From Ovis canadensis (Eukaryota; Chordata; Mammalia; Artiodactyla; Bovidae), in the NCBI RefSeq assembly GCF_042477335.2, contig NC_091255.1, positions 22,546,501 through 22,610,500 of the forward strand: a stretch of 64,000 nt of DNA. Reading direction: 5' to 3'. Numbering within the stretch: position 1 is the stretch's first letter; the number at the start of each line of letters is the position of its first letter. The translations under genes and the position numbers were made by a program. The notes beneath the pieces were generated by a model that was not told the DNA's origin, ran no database searches, and saw only the letters and a program-made list of their open reading frames with translations. Positions 20,205 through 34,521 of this stretch are shown here, piece after piece.

Positions 20205-22200
20205 ACACACCCCATGTGTACCTTGGGTAATGCCACATTATTACCTAAGTCTCTGAGCCAAGGAAACACCCTCCTCTGACCGACACATAAGACTCCTAAA
20301 CCAGGAAAGCAGTGAGTGACTAAGAAAGGGGGTGAACTGAAATAGGGGAACTTTCATCCACTCCTTCCTTTTTGAACACAAGCATCAGATGTCTTCTCTG
20401 GGCCAGGCAGGTGCTGGGCATGAGGAATAGGTCCTGACAGTGATTACAACGTAGGAGTGTGTTGCTAGCTGGGGAAGCCACAGCCTGCTCTTCTTCACCC
20501 CGCCTTGCTCTGGGCCCTGGCACCTCTGGAATTGAGGGCAGGGAGGAGTGGTAAGACAGCCACAGGGGTGCTGCTGGTGGCAAGGAGGTGACTCCAGTCT
20601 CCTTTGGGTGGGGTCCACTTCTCTCTTCTGCTGAGGACCTAAGTAAAGGTGGTATGGTATGGCAGCCTTTGCCTGGATGATCAGTGTCGTTTTCCTGGCA
20701 TGGCATTCCACCTCATCCTGTCCACCTTCATTTCTGAGAACTCAGATTCCCAATACATGTGTTCAACTCTTCCAGAGTGTCTCTCATCATGAAGCACTGG
20801 GCTGAGGGAGGGCTACAGTAACCAGCCAGCCAGGGAGTGAACTTCATTCCCCACTCCTCATCTGAAACACACACTCCCCTTGGGTTTTGGAGGAATAGGC
20901 CATCTTCCCTCCCCAGTGTTAGCGGGAATGGAGGGGAGGCATGTATGAATTTTGGTCATCAATACTGTGTCCCGTGTGATCGCTATCGTAATGTAAGATG
21001 AGGATGACTGGACTGGTTGCTAATGGTAGGACCACTTTATAGTCTCTTAGTACGGCCTCGGCGAGATGGCTGACTTCCCTTTAGAGAGTGCAGTGCTCGA
21101 CGTTTCACCAGGGGCCCTGGTCCCTAATTCTGCAGCTACAGGAAGTGATCTGCCCTGTTATGCTCCATTTGTCACAATTCTTGAAATACACCCGTCAGAG
21201 GTCCTATGGGCAAACCATTGACCTCATTCATTGTGAATACCCCTAGGTGGGTTAAGGGCTACATTTATGGATTATTCATCAAGCAATTTGGCAAATTACC
21301 TGAACTCAATCCTACCTATCCCAAAGGTAAGATTGGTTGCTGTCTAACTTCTGTGATAGTTCAGAGCCAAAAAACTTTTAGAGATGCTAAACAGTGAAAA
21401 GAATATCACTCTATATGCAATTTCAATTTTTTAAAAAGGCCAAAAAATTTTAAAAACTGCCCTAAGCTGAAAAGTATTGTTGAAATTAAATTCATTTCCT
21501 TTTAGGTGTTCTCTTTCTGATTTTATTTTGGGTTCTTTGTTTTGCTGGTGCTGAAAGTACATGCTTAGCTTACCCTCTAGATTCCTTAGAGCTGAGCAGG
21601 GCCTTCGGAGTCTTGGTAATGAGGCCTTAGTCTTCCCTGGATTTGCCTTGGCTTGCAGCTATTTGGTGCTGTGAGCTAAATAGACATGTAAGCCTTATAG
21701 GTCTATAAAGTCAAAAAAGTTTTTTGCTTTGTCACCAGAAAAATGTCAACAAAACCTGTATCTGAATAGAAGCCCACCGCAGATGTGAGCAAAGGGCATA
21801 ACAACTTCTACATTCAGTGAGCACTGGTTTTATTCCTGGCTTGGCTCCTTAAAGACCTCCTGGTATTTAATTCTAACAAGGCTGTGAGGGGGTTTGTTGG
21901 TTAGGAGTCCGATTGCTAAAAGAGGAAATTAAGTATGAAAATGCAAAGGAGCCATCTCTGCTTCACTTTCACATCTATTTCATCATTTTTTCTCTGCTGA
22001 CCGTCTTTCTCAGTTTGTCAAACCATTTGGTAGGGGGAATATGACCTCCTCTGAGCCCTCGAGTTCAAGATGAGTCCAGAAAGTGCTAGATTTTTCCCAA
22101 TCCCACATCTAAAATGCCAGGGGAGAGAATTTCCTTGGCCTGGTTTGAGTCAGGTGTCACCTCCATCCCCTCAAACTAACAACACAAACAAAGCTGCTGA
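20205..22200. other. Unassigned DNA upstream of WFDC21
   Basis: Two overlapping minus-strand open frames at 20,320-20,711 and a small plus-strand frame at 21,066-21,221 show no recognised family. No young SINE in about 2 kb, unusual for this window. Confidence 0.5.
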
Positions 22201-22202
22201 GG

Positions 22203-22204
<2 letters not shown>

Positions 22205-22246
<42 letters not shown>
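22205..22246 (+). repeat. (TG)n microsatellite, about 20 units
   Basis: Uninterrupted TG dinucleotides. Likely polymorphic in length. Confidence 0.97.
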
Positions 22247-22249
22247 GGA

Positions 22250-23695
22250 GGGGGATTCAGGGAGACATTATAATTAGGAAAACACACAATATCGTTTCCA
22301 ATACATATAGCATTATTGCCATTTTACAGATGAGCAAACTAAGTCACGGAGAGGTTTATTAACATCCCCCAAACAGCATTTTAGTGCAGAACCAAGCTTA
22401 AACTTCAAAGATAGCGCTCTTCTCTAGAACTCATTACCATCGGGTTAAGCCCAGATTCTTAGAAAATTTCCTCTATGTGGCACAGATAAATGAGCTTTGA
22501 GGACACAGAATTCTACTTCACCTCGTAGGGAATAATCGTCACGCTTTCATTAGCAGAGCACAGCAGCTCTGAGCTAGAGAAGATTCTGAGCACACAGTCA
22601 GATCAAAGGGAGGGTTCATCCGCCTAAAACTGTAACTTTGATTTTAGGAGAGTTGAGGAACAACAGATGGCCCTTATTTGGGGCTTTTCACTCGGTCATT
22701 CTGAGGTTGTGAACATGAGACCAATGCTTATACAGTAGTGTAGGTAAGAAAGAGGACTCTAGAGTATGACGGATCCAATTTACATGTGGCTCCACTACCT
22801 GCTAGCTGTGTTTTTACCTTGGGGAAATTGCCTTCCTTTTCTGGGTTTTGCTTCCTCATCTGATAAGCAGGCATAGGCAACAACTCCTCATAGGGTTGTT
22901 GGACAGACTGATGTGTACGGATTTATATGTATACAGTCCTCAGAACTGGCAGCTACTATTATTAATTTCTGTGAAAGAGAATGCATGCCTTTCTATTTCC
23001 TATATTAGGGCACCTGCAGACAACTCAGGCCAAAGTGTATCAGTTCATTAAGGAAATACCACTAAAGAAAGAGGAATCAGAATCTTTCCATATTTTATTC
23101 TGCTGGGAATTATAGACTGAATCGTGAAGAGACTCCGGGGCTTAAGCTGGTATTACTGTCAGCACAGTGACTATCTGTGAGTTCATGATTCTGGTATGGA
23201 GGTCAGGAAGCTTAGCAGGTGACCAATTTTTGTCTAAAGAGTCATTAGCTAGAGGAGGGTCAGTTAAGTCACAGACAATCATCATTTTTCCAAAAGATGC
23301 TCAAGAGCCTGGCCAGTGTCTGGAAGGATTTGTCCCCACCCAAAGAGTTCCCACTCCCAATAAGAGTTTTCATAACATTATGATCAGCAACAATAGCAGC
23401 TTCTAATCAGCAATGACTGTTCCACATACCAGATATGAGTGAGAACTCAATTGAATAATTATATTCAGAACAGTGCCTGGAAGATAGCAAACACCCATCA
23501 AATGTTGCTGTTTTCAAGGATTCAAGAGAGTTTTATTTTAAAAAGGAATCTTGCTCGTAACTCAAGGAACCCAGGCTTAATTGTCAGAGTCACCACTGTG
23601 TGTCCTTGGATTAACTCATGCCTTCTCTAGGGCTCAAGATTCCTCATCTCTAAGAAGGTTGTTAGTTTAAACCTCCACAGATGTGAGAGCTTTTC
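22250..23695. other. Unassigned intergenic DNA
   Basis: An old MIR-like stretch near 22,310-22,430 (ACAGATGAGCAAACTAAGTC); otherwise nothing supported. Confidence 0.45.
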
Positions 23696-23696
23696 T

Positions 23697-23829
23697 GTTT
23701 ATTTTTTCATTTATTTTTTCAGTGTTGGCCTCATGGTATGTGGGATCTTAGTTCCTGATCAGGGATTAAACCTGTACCCCCTGTACTGGAAGCATGGCTT
23801 CTTAACCACTGGACCACCAGGGAAGTCCC
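23697..23829 (-). repeat. CHR-type SINE
   Basis: GGGATCTTAGTTCCTGATCA to GACCACCAGGGAAGTCCC. Confidence 0.85.
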
Positions 23830-24195
23830 CAGCAGCTTTTCATTTTAAAGGATGCTTCTCCTTTAAATGAAAGGAACTCTGTATTATTGGTATTATTGGG
23901 CATTCATTATGCGCCTGGCAAGACAGCTTGTTGAATGCAGATGTGTGCAGCAGCAAAGGAGGCTTGTAGGAAGGGTGAGGAGTGCATTTGGAGGACAAGA
24001 GTGTGAGCAGGCACAGAGCTGGCACTTGAGATGCCCCCCTGCACTTTTTCTTCCTATACAATGTGCCCCTTGTTTTTCCCACTTCTTTCCCCTTCTTGCC
24101 TTTGTCCTGGGTCCCTGACTTCCTCCTCCTGATGGTAATAGGTAGTTGCTGCTGTAAGAGAAGGGAAAGGGGCATGGCACAACTTTTGAAAGAAT

Positions 24196-27100
24196 GACAC
24201 AACCCAAGAACACAACAGTATGAAAAGGCAAAAAGATAGGATACTGAAAGATGAACTCCCCAGGTCGGTAGGTGCCCAATATGCTACTGGAGATCAGTGG
24301 ATAAATAATTCCGGAAAGAATGAAGAGACAGAGCCAAAGCTAAAAAAACGCCCAGCTGTGGATGTGATTGGTGGTGGAAGTAAAGTCCAATATTGTGAAG
24401 AACAATATTGCATAGGAACCTGCAATGTTAGGTCCATGAATCAAGGTAAATTGGGAGTGGTCAAGCAGGAGATGGCAAGAGGGAACATTGACATTCTAGG
24501 AATCAATGAACTGAAATCGACTGGAATGGGTGAATTTAATTCAGATGACCATTACATCTACTACTGTGGGCAAGAATCCCTTAGAAGAAATGGAGTAGCT
24601 CTCATAGTCAACAAAAGAGTCCAAAATGCAGTACTTGGGTATAATCTCAAAAACGACAGAACAATCTCTGTTTCCAAGGCAAACCATTCAATATCACAGT
24701 AATCCAAGTCTGTGCCCCAAGCACTAATGCCGAAGAAGCTGTAGTTGAATGGTTCTATGAAGACCTACAAGACCATCCAGAAATAATACCAAAAAAAGAT
24801 GTCCTTTTCATCACAGGGGACTGGAGTGCAAAAGTAGGAGTAATAGGCAAGTTTGGCCTTGGAGTACAAAATGAAGCAGGGCAAAGGCTAATAGAGTTTT
24901 GCCAAGAGAACGCGCTGGTCATAGCAACCATAGCAACTCCCTTCCAACAACATAAGAGACAACTCTAACATAGACATCACCAGATGGTCAAAACTGAAAT
25001 CAGATTGATTATATTCTTTGCAGCCAAAGATGGAGAAGCTGTATAGAGTCAGCAAAAACAAGACCAGGAGCTGACTGTGGCTCAGATCGTGAACTCCTTA
25101 TGGCCAAATTCAGACTTAATTGAAGAAAGTAGGGAAAACCACTAGATCATTCAGGTGTGGGCTAAATCAAATCCCTTATGCTTATACAGTGGAAGTGACA
25201 AATAGATTCAAGATATTAGATCTGATAGACAGAGTGCCTGAAGAACTATAGACGGAGGTTTGTGACATTGTACAGGAGGCAATGATCAAAACCATCCCCA
25301 AGAAAAAGAAATGCAAAAAGGCAAAAGGTTTTCTAAGGAGGTCTTAGAAATAGCTGAGAAAAGAAGAGAAGTGAAAGGCAAAGGAAAAAAGGAAAGATAT
25401 ACCCATTTGAATGCAGAGTTCCAAAGAATAGTGAGGAGAGACAAGAAAGCCTTCCTCAGTGATCAGTGCAAAGAAATAGAGGAAAACAACAGAATGGGAA
25501 AGACTAGAGATCTCTTCAAGAAAATTAGAGATGCCAAGGGAACATTTCATGCAAAGACAGGCACAATAAAGGACAGAATTGGTATGGACCTACAGAAGCA
25601 GAAGATATTAAGAAGAGGTGGCAAGAAAAGACAGAAGAACTATACAAAAAAGATCTTCATGACTCAGAGAGCCACAATAGTGTGATCACTCACCTAGAGC
25701 CAGACATCCTGAAATGTGATGTCGAGTGGGCCTTAGGAAGCATCACTACGAACAAAGCTAGTGAAGGTGATGGAATTCCAGTTACGCTATTTCAAATCCT
25801 AAAAGACAATGATGTTAAAGTGCTGCACTCAATATGCCAGCAACTTTTGAAAGCTCAGCTGTGGCCACAGGACTGGAAAAAGTCAGTTTTTATTCCAATC
25901 CCAAAGAAAGGCAAGGCCAAAGAATGTTCAAACTACTGCACAATTGCACACATCTCATAGGCTAGAAATTCTCAAAGCTAGGTTTCAACAGTACATAAAC
26001 CAAGAACTTCCAGATGTTCAAGCTGGATTTAGAAAAGGCAGAGGAACCAGAGATCAAATTGCCAACATCATTGGATCATAGAAAAAGCAAGAGAGTTCTA
26101 GGAAAACATCAACTTCTGCTTTATTGACTACACCAAGGCCTTTGACTGTGTGGATCACAACAAAATGTGGAAAATTCTGAAAGAGATGGAAATACCAGCC
26201 CAACTTACCTGCCTCCTGAGAAATCTGTATGCAGGTGAAGAAGCAACAATTAGAACTGGACATGGAGCAAGAAACTGGTTCCAAATTGGGAAAGGAGTAT
26301 GTCAAGGCTGTATATTGTCACCCTGCTTATTTAACTTATATACAGAGTTCTTCATGCGAAATACCAGGCTGGATGAAGCACAAGCTGGAATCAAGATTGC
26401 CAAGAGAAATATCAATAACCTCAGATATGCAGATGACACCACCCTTATGGCAGAAAGCGAAGAAGAACTAAAGAGCCTCTTGATGAAAGTGAAAGAGGAG
26501 AGTGAAAAAGTTGGCTTAAAACTCAACATTCAAAAAACGAAGATCATGGCATCTGGTCCCATCACTTCATGGCAAATAGATGGGGAAACAGCGGAAACAG
26601 TGACAGACTTTATTTTGGGGGGCTCCAAAATCACTGCAGATGGTGATTGCAGCCCTGAAATTAAAAGACGCTTGCTCCTTGGAAGAAAAGTTATGACAAA
26701 CCTAGACAGTGTACTAAAAAGCAGAGACATTGCTTTGCTGGCAAAGGTCTGTCTAGTTTAAGCTATGGTTTTTCTGGTAGTCATGTATGAATGTGAGAAT
26801 TGGACCATAAAGAAGGCTGAGTGCAGAAGAATTGATGCTTTTGAACTGTGGTGTTGGAGAAGACTCTTGAGAATGCTTTGAACTTCAAAGAGATCAAACT
26901 GTCAATCCTAAAAGAAATCAGTCCTGAATATTCATTGGAAGAACTGATGCTGAAGCTGAAACTCCAATATTTTGGCCACCTGATGCCAAGAACTGACTCA
27001 TTGCAAAAGACCCTGATCCTGGGAACGATTGAAGGCGGGAGGAGAAAGGGATGACAGAGGCTGAGTTGATTGGATAGCATCACCAACTCAATGGACATGA

Positions 27101-27218
27101 GTTTGGGCAAGCTTGGGGATTAGTGATGGACAGGGAAACCTGGCATGCTGCAGCCCATGGGATTGCAAAAAGTCAGACACGACTGAGTGACTGAACTGAA
27201 CTGACTGAAGGACACAAC
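24196..27218 (+). mobile_element. Nearly full-length BovB LINE with 8-bp target-site duplication
   Basis: About 3.0 kb, flanked by GACACAAC at 24196-24203 and 27211-27218. The start holds the apurinic endonuclease domain (CIGTCNVRSMNQGKLGVVKQ, DILGINELKSTGMG); the middle and end hold the reverse transcriptase (FYWID-like DYTKAFDCVDHNKMW region, YADDTTLMAE) and the BovB tail. Several stops and frame changes break the ORF, so it is defective. Length is close to the consensus of about 3.2 kb. Confidence 0.92.
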
Positions 27219-27234
27219 ATACACCTATTAGAAT

Positions 27235-27735
27235 CAAATGGGTCCAAAATGGCAGACAAGTGGACTTTGGTTAGACCTTGATTCTCAATCAGCAAGCTAC
27301 ATGACACACCCAGAGGCACCATGACAGTTCCAAGGCACTGTCAAAAGGCCAAGTAGTGGGCAGTGGCCCAATTCCTGGAAATCTCCACCCCTTCCCAAAA
27401 ATAGCTGGGGTAATCTCCCACTCATTAGCATATGAAATTACCCAGCCTATAAAAACTAACCTGCCACACTCACCCTCTGTGATGACCCACACTCTGTCAG
27501 TGGAGTGTGCTCCTCTCTAAATCTGAATAAATCAACTACTTACTTACTACTTTGTCTCTCACTGAATTCTTTCTACAATGAGACATCAAGTACCTGAGCT
27601 TCTTTAGCTCCTGAAACCAGGAACAAGGTGGGGTTTTGGCTGGGTTTGAGTCCCAGTCATGTGGCTTCAAGTCCCAAGCAGGATTTTGGCCGGGTTCAAG
27701 TCCTGGCTGTTGGGACCAGCCCAACAACAAACTGA
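27235..27735 (+). mobile_element. LTR fossil (endogenous retrovirus-like), family not assigned
   Basis: Promoter-like layout: CCTATAAAAACTAACC near 27,446, CTGAATAAATCAAC near 27,521, then a TTTGTCTCTCACTGAATTC block. No gag, pol or env reading frame is seen beside it, so it looks like a solo or partial LTR. A related TTTTGGC-GGGTTCAAGTCC motif recurs at 29.16 kb beyond the RPL13 retrocopy, suggesting one larger element interrupted by that retrocopy. Confidence 0.5.
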
Positions 27736-28038
27736 CCTGAGGGAGCGGTGCCACAGAAGAATAAGGAAAAATAAGACTCATAAAAGTGGGGATCAGGGGG
27801 CTGATGCCATTCACAGGTAAATCCCAGATCCCAATCCTTGCATGTCTTTTATAGCTAACATCTACTTCCTTGTTAGTGCTCTAGAGACATCTGTTGTTTA
27901 CAATCTCAGATCAGAGATAAAGATATACAATGCACAGTTCTCAATGTCATTTCTCAGCAACTCCCTCAAGGCTCTGGTTACGAGAACAGTTACTAATGGT
28001 TTTCCATCAGTCACATCAATATGTCAACATCTTGTTTT

Positions 28039-29015
<977 letters not shown>

Positions 29016-29689
29016 CACGATGTACATTTTACTGCTCCCAACCCTTTGACTGGAGGTGATGAGACAGTCGTTCTTATTTTTCAAAGAAGTCCTGTTAATT
29101 ATAGTACAGGCCTGTGCATAGCATATTCCCTACACTGGCCACATGGGTTCACGTGCCAAACAGGATTTTGGCGGAGTTCGAGTCCCAGCGTACGTGTTCA
29201 AGTCCCAATCTGAGGTAAACAGTTTCATCGCCAGGACGCCCCAATCACCTTGAGTGTTTTGAGGGCAGGCCCTACAGCTCTGTGTTGATGGTGGGGAGGA
29301 TAACAGGCTGGAACCCCAGCATTCACATCCTGCTGCTGAGTGGACTCTCCTTTGAGGCTGTGAGTTATACTCATTGTCTCTGAGCTCTGCGTCATGGAAC
29401 CTGGATCAGGACACAGGTAACTGCAAGTATAATCCCTGATAGGCAGCTGACCGTTCTGGATTAATCAGACCTGGGTTTAGCATTGAGTAATGTTGTTCTT
29501 TCAAATAAGCTCTCTGAGGCAAAAGAAATAGCTTGTTCTGCCTAATCATCAAAACCACTCAAGAATGGAGGCCACTTTGAGTGACAGAGGAAAAGGAGGT
29601 GGGAAGAAAGGGACCTGGTATACACTAGGCACTTCTATGTGCCAGATTTTATAAACAGATGCACATTGATACATATATGTATTTTATTT

Positions 29690-30022
29690 ATTTTATTTTA
29701 TTTTTTGGAGGCTAATTACTTTACAATATTATATTGGTTTTGCCATACATTGACATGAATCCCCCAAGGGTGTACATGCGTTCCTGTATTTTAAATGCAT
29801 ATAATTGTGTGTATATGCTCAGCTGATCAGTCACGTCTGACTCTTTGCAACCTCATTGACTGGGGCCTGCCAGGCTCCTTTGTCCATGGAATTTTCCGGG
29901 CAAGAATACTGGAGTTGGTTGCCATTTCCTATGCCTGGGGATCTTCCTGGTCCAGGGATAAAACCTGCATCTCTTACATTGGCAGGCAGATTCTTTAATA
30001 CCACGCTACCTGGGAAGCTCCA
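29690..30022 (-). repeat. L1-derived fragment and Bov-tA SINE
   Basis: 29,690-29,785 matches a common bovine L1-derived fragment (GGAGGCTAATTACTTTACAA); 29,815-30,022 is a reversed Bov-tA ending ACCTGGGAAGCTCC. A BovB fragment follows at once. Confidence 0.75.
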
Positions 30023-30045
30023 ATATATATACAATTACATGTTCA

Positions 30046-30633
30046 TATGGTGACTACAGCCATGAAATTAAAAGACGCTCACTTCTTGGAAGGAAAGTTA
30101 TGACCAACCTAGATAGCATATTCAAAAGCAGAGACATTACTCTGCCGACTAAGGTCCGTCTAGTCAAGGCTATGGTTTTTCCTGTGGTCATGTATGGATG
30201 TGAGAGTTGGACTGTGAAGAAGGCTGAGTGCCGAAGAATTGATCCTTTTGAACTGTGGTGTTGGAGAAGACTCTTGAGAGTCTTCTCAAGAGTTGGATCT
30301 GCAAGGAGATCCAACCAGTCCATTCTGAAGGAGATCAACCCTGGGATTTCTTTGGAAGGAATGATGCTAAAGCTGAAACTCCAGTACTTTGGCCACCTCA
30401 TGCGAAGAGTTGACTCATTAGAAGAGAGTCTGATGCTGGGAGGGATTGGGGGCAGGAGGAGAAGGGGACGACAGAGGATGAGATGGCTGGATGGCATCAC
30501 AGACTCGATGAAACATGAGTCTGAGTGAACTCCAGGAGTTGGTGATGGACAGGGAGGCCTGGCTTGCTGCAATTCATGGGGTTGCAAAGAGTTGGACACG
30601 ACTGAGAGACTGAACTGAACTGAACTGAACATG
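30046..30633 (+). mobile_element. BovB LINE 3' fragment
   Basis: Begins in the EIKRRSLLGRKVMTNLDSI segment and ends with repeated CTGAACTGAA. About 0.6 kb. A small local repeat (CTTGAGAGTCTTCTCAAGAG) marks an internal rearrangement near 30,275. Confidence 0.9.
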
Positions 30634-31134
30634 TACATATAATTATATGTATATATACACACGCATATTATCTTCAGTCCTTTTCAAGATCAAAAATACT
30701 CTTTCAAGGGTTATCTCCATTTCGCACATGGGGAGATAATCACTCTTCCAGATTCACACAACTTCTTAATTACCCAAGTCTTTCTGACTTCAAATCCCAA
30801 GCTCTCTCCTCCACCTGACACTGTTTCTGCCTTTTCCTTACATATTTCCACTCACTAGATTCTAGACCCAAATATTAATTCTACAGGGCTCAAGGCTTGA
30901 CCTAAGAGTGGGCGCTGGCACCCTCTCGTTTCCCCCAACCTCCATGGAACTCTAGAATTCCTTCCTGAGTCACATAACCTGAACTGCTAACAAGGAGACA
31001 TTCCCTTTGGTAAATTAAGTTTCATGCCATGTTCAGGTGAAAGGAAAACCCCATCTGAGTATAATAGCTGTTTTCTGTCCTTCTACCTTGTACAGAATCC
31101 TCATGCCCCCTTTTACCACAGGTTCTCAGAAATG

Positions 31135-31590
31135 TGGACCTAGTTTTTCCACCTGCCAATGCATGAGACATGGGTTAAATCCCTGGTCTGGAAAGATCCC
31201 ACATGCTGTGGAACAACTAAGCCCATGGACTGCAACTGCTGAGTCTGTCCTCTAGAGCCTGAAAGCCACAGCTAGTGGGCCTGAGTGCTGCAACCGCTGG
31301 TTCCTAAAATACCACTTGGAGGAAAACCTGCCTGCTGCTCAAGAATACCCATTTTTGATTTCACATAGATGATGAAGAAACATGAGTGAGTTAAGCCAGT
31401 AAGATTTGCAGATTTATTTGTTCCAACAGCTATTTAATACACTGTGAACTCGAATTAGTCACATCACTCTTTTTAAATTTTTGTATTTTGATCACATGAC
31501 ATGCAGGATGGTTCCCCGAACAAGGATCAAACCTCAGCCTCTGCAGTGAAAGCGCTGAACCGTAACCACTAGGCCACTGGGGACCTCCCC
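31135..31590. repeat. Two tRNA-derived SINEs (CHR-long type +, CHR -)
   Basis: 31,135-31,325: CACCTGCCAATGCATGAGAC, then the GAACAACTAAGCCCATGGAC body. 31,465-31,590: reversed CHR ending GGCCACTGGGGACCTCCCC. Confidence 0.7.
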
Positions 31591-32194
31591 TGTATCACAT
31601 CACTCTTGACAAATCCATTTAATCTCTTGCCCCATCCTCCCCGCCACAATTCCCCTCAACAGTCGACATACACACACACTCCACTCCCAAAGATATTTGA
31701 GGGGGAGTGGAAATTTCAGTTTCTTGAAGTCACTTATTTTTTCCTGAATAATGGTGGTAGTGCAGCCATTATGGAATACTGCATTCTTATTGCATTTAAG
31801 ACATGCCAGCCTGTGCTATAATTCAGATGTGATTTCTTTCCTTCCTTATAGGCTATGAGGCTAAAGACTTTGGAGTGACCCCATTGTGCATTTTATTGGC
31901 CTAGGAGAGGGAGTATTTGTGAGCCCTGGGATTTCAGCTTGAGATTGAGAAAGTGAAGCTCAGTAAAGGGGAGAAAAGAGTAAGGTAGACAAATATTTTG
32001 GAATTGGCACAGCTGGAAATAAGTATAGATTTCTGGGCTACATGACTTTCCATTGCACAAATCCAAATGTACCAGCCAGCAAGCAGCTGCTTCTCCAGGT
32101 AGCATCACATAGGCTTTAGGCTCCAGGGACATTGCAATCCACTGTCAACTGAGATGGTGCTATTCTCACAACCCAGCGTTAGAGGTTCCCCCTC

Positions 32195-32756
32195 CTCCCC
32201 TCCCCGCATCATGCAGCATGTGGGATCTTAGTTCCCAGCCCAGGGATGGACCAGCACTCCCTGCAGTGGAAGCACTTGAAGCATGGAGTCTTAACCCCTG
32301 GACTGCCAGGGAAGTCCCAGAGTTTCCCTCTTTATCTCTGAAAGTTTCAGAAGAAGCCAGTACCCATACCCTTTCTGTTAGGGACTGTTTGGTTATCTTT
32401 GCCCTGAGACTACATAATTGCTCCTGGTCTTTCAAGCTCTGATGCCTTTCTTGATAGCTCAGTTGGTAAAGAATCCACCTGCAATATAGGACACTTTGGT
32501 TAGATCCCTGGGTTGGGTAGATCCCCTGGAAAAGGGATAGGCTACCCACTCCAGTATTCTTGGGCTTCCCTTGTGGCTCAGCTGGGAAAGAATCCACCTG
32601 CAATGCAGGAGGCCAGGTTCAATCCCTGGGTTGGGAAGATCCCCTGGAAAAGGGAATGGCTACCCACTCCAGTATTCTGGCCTGGAGAATTCCATGGATT
32701 GTATAGTCCTTGGGGTCGCAAAGAGCTGGACGCAACTGAGCGACTTTCACTTTCAC
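32195..32756. repeat. SINE cluster: CHR (-) and two tandem Bov-tA (+)
   Basis: Reversed CHR 32,195-32,318; Bov-tA partial 32,448-32,562; Bov-tA full 32,563-32,756 starting GGGCTTCCCTTGTGGCTCAG. Confidence 0.83.
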
Positions 32757-32934
32757 GTTTCAAGCTCTTGGTGGCCCAAATGGTAGCACCAATCCTGTAG
32801 CAAGTCAGTAACCAAGTGTTAATGAAACTCTGCTGTGTCAACTTCTAAGGCCTCAAACACTATGAGTGCTTCCTGCTGTAGGAGTGTGGTGGGTACAATA
32901 GCTTTCCAAGTGGTTGGTTGGAATTAAATTTCCA

Positions 32935-33125
32935 GATTGACAGGGCAGACTGGCAGGCTGCAGTCCATAGGGTTGCGCAGAGTCGGACAGAACTGAAGTA
33001 ACTTAGCACACACATGCATCCAGCATTTTTGAGTGTAGTATAGTGAGAATCCCCGTGGACAGAGGAGCCTGGGGTTGCAAAGAGTTGGACACGACCAAGC
33101 GACTAAGCAAGCACAGCACAGCACA
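32935..33125 (+). repeat. Two Bov-tA 3' fragments
   Basis: GGCAGGCTGCAGTCCATAGG (about 32,948) and GACAGAGGAGCCTGG (about 33,058), each ending in a GACTGA-type or GACCAAGCGACTAAG tail. Confidence 0.7.
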
Positions 33126-33489
33126 TAGCATAAGAAAAAGAAGGAGTTTTGGAGCCACTAAAATCTGGATTTAAATGCAGGTTCTACCACATCCTGGCTG
33201 TATGACCCTGACAATCTCTCCACGTTTCTCCATCAAGAGTTAGAGGCTCAGCATACTCAACTCATGGGGTTGTTGTAAGGATAACGAAATAACATTGGGG
33301 AGGTATCTGACATGAATAATATACCAAATAAAATATTTTCCTTCTCCTCTAAATGTTTCCTTACACTTAGTTGGATTTTAAACCCCTAAAGGCAAGAGGC
33401 TATCCTTTGCTACCTCTCTGGAGCCTCTGTTACCATGAAAAGAGGCACAAGTTTGAGAGCTGCCCTGAGGATCTAGGCTTGGATATCCA

Positions 33490-33860
33490 GTCAGCCATTA
33501 GCCACCCATGGCAAGTGAGCACTTGAAATGCAGCTTGTGCAACCAAGGAGCAGAAGAGTTTTACCTTTATTTAGTCAGCTGTTAAGTTGTTTAAGTTTAC
33601 TTTTAGAAGCAGATATTCAGCTTAGTCACTGGAAATATTTAAGCACGTTTGGAACAAATTTGGTACTTGAATCTTCTTTTTCAACTGTACAGTTTATGAA
33701 ATCTAAATACAGTTCAAGAATTTTTGATGAAAATTTAAAGCCCAGATTGAGATACACTATAAATGCAAAATACACACTGGACTTCAAAGATTTAGTATGA
33801 AAAAAGAAGGCAAAATCTCTCATTAATTTTTTTTTGCACTGACAACATGTGAATGTTGAG
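33490..33860 (+). repeat. Old interspersed repeat, family not named
   Basis: AGCCATTAGCCACCCATGGC, GCACTTGAAATGCAGCTTG and GAGATACACTATAAATGC resemble a common old mammalian repeat whose name I cannot give with confidence. A 90-codon open frame inside (33528-33800) is most likely chance. Confidence 0.45.
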
Positions 33861-34304
33861 CTAAACGTTAATTTTACCTATTAAAAGAAAAAGAAAAGAA
33901 TTTCATTGTCAGTCACTGCTTTGGGCATCACCCTCCAGACCAGGGGTCCAACAAGGCCCTCGACTACTCTACTGTCTCCAGAGATCATTTGTTTTGGAGT
34001 GTGCTAGCTTTCCATTTTGTGTGCCCTGCTCAGAGGGTCCCCGTGGGAAGTGCTATTTAGGCTATAGGACTGGCCTCATCCAAGTTTCAGTGTGTGTGGT
34101 AGACCACAGGAACTTTGGTTGGAGTCCCAAAGTGAGGTGAGATGGGGCTTGGAGCCAATCCCTAGGAAGCAGGAGGCATGCACTTTGAGGAGAGAAAGTG
34201 GGTGGGGACGGTGGCGAGGAGGTAAAGAAGTCAACATAGATAGACAATGGTAGCTGGGATGTCATCTGTGGGTGATGGTAGCTGGATTGAAATATGGAGT
34301 CACA

Positions 34305-34521
34305 GGACTTCCCTGGTGGTCCAGGGATTAAGATTTTGCCTTCCAGTGCAGGTAGTACACTGCGGATCCCTGGTCAGGGAACTAAGATCCAGCATGCCTT
34401 GGGGCCAAAAAACCAAAACATAAAACAGAAATAATATTGTAACAAATTCAATAAAGACTTTAAAAAAGGGTCTACATCAAAAAATCTTTTTTAAAAAAAT
34501 CTCAAAAAAAAAAAAAAAAAA
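34305..34521 (+). repeat. CHR-type SINE with long A-rich tail
   Basis: GACTTCCCTGGTGGTCCAGG start; A-run at 34,503-34,521. Confidence 0.83.

Noticed and set aside
20320-20711. Two overlapping minus-strand frames of 128 and 108 codons upstream of WFDC21
   Set aside because: They overlap in different frames, resemble no family, and show no splice or promoter support.
33528-33800. 90-codon plus-strand frame
   Set aside because: Lies within an old interspersed repeat.
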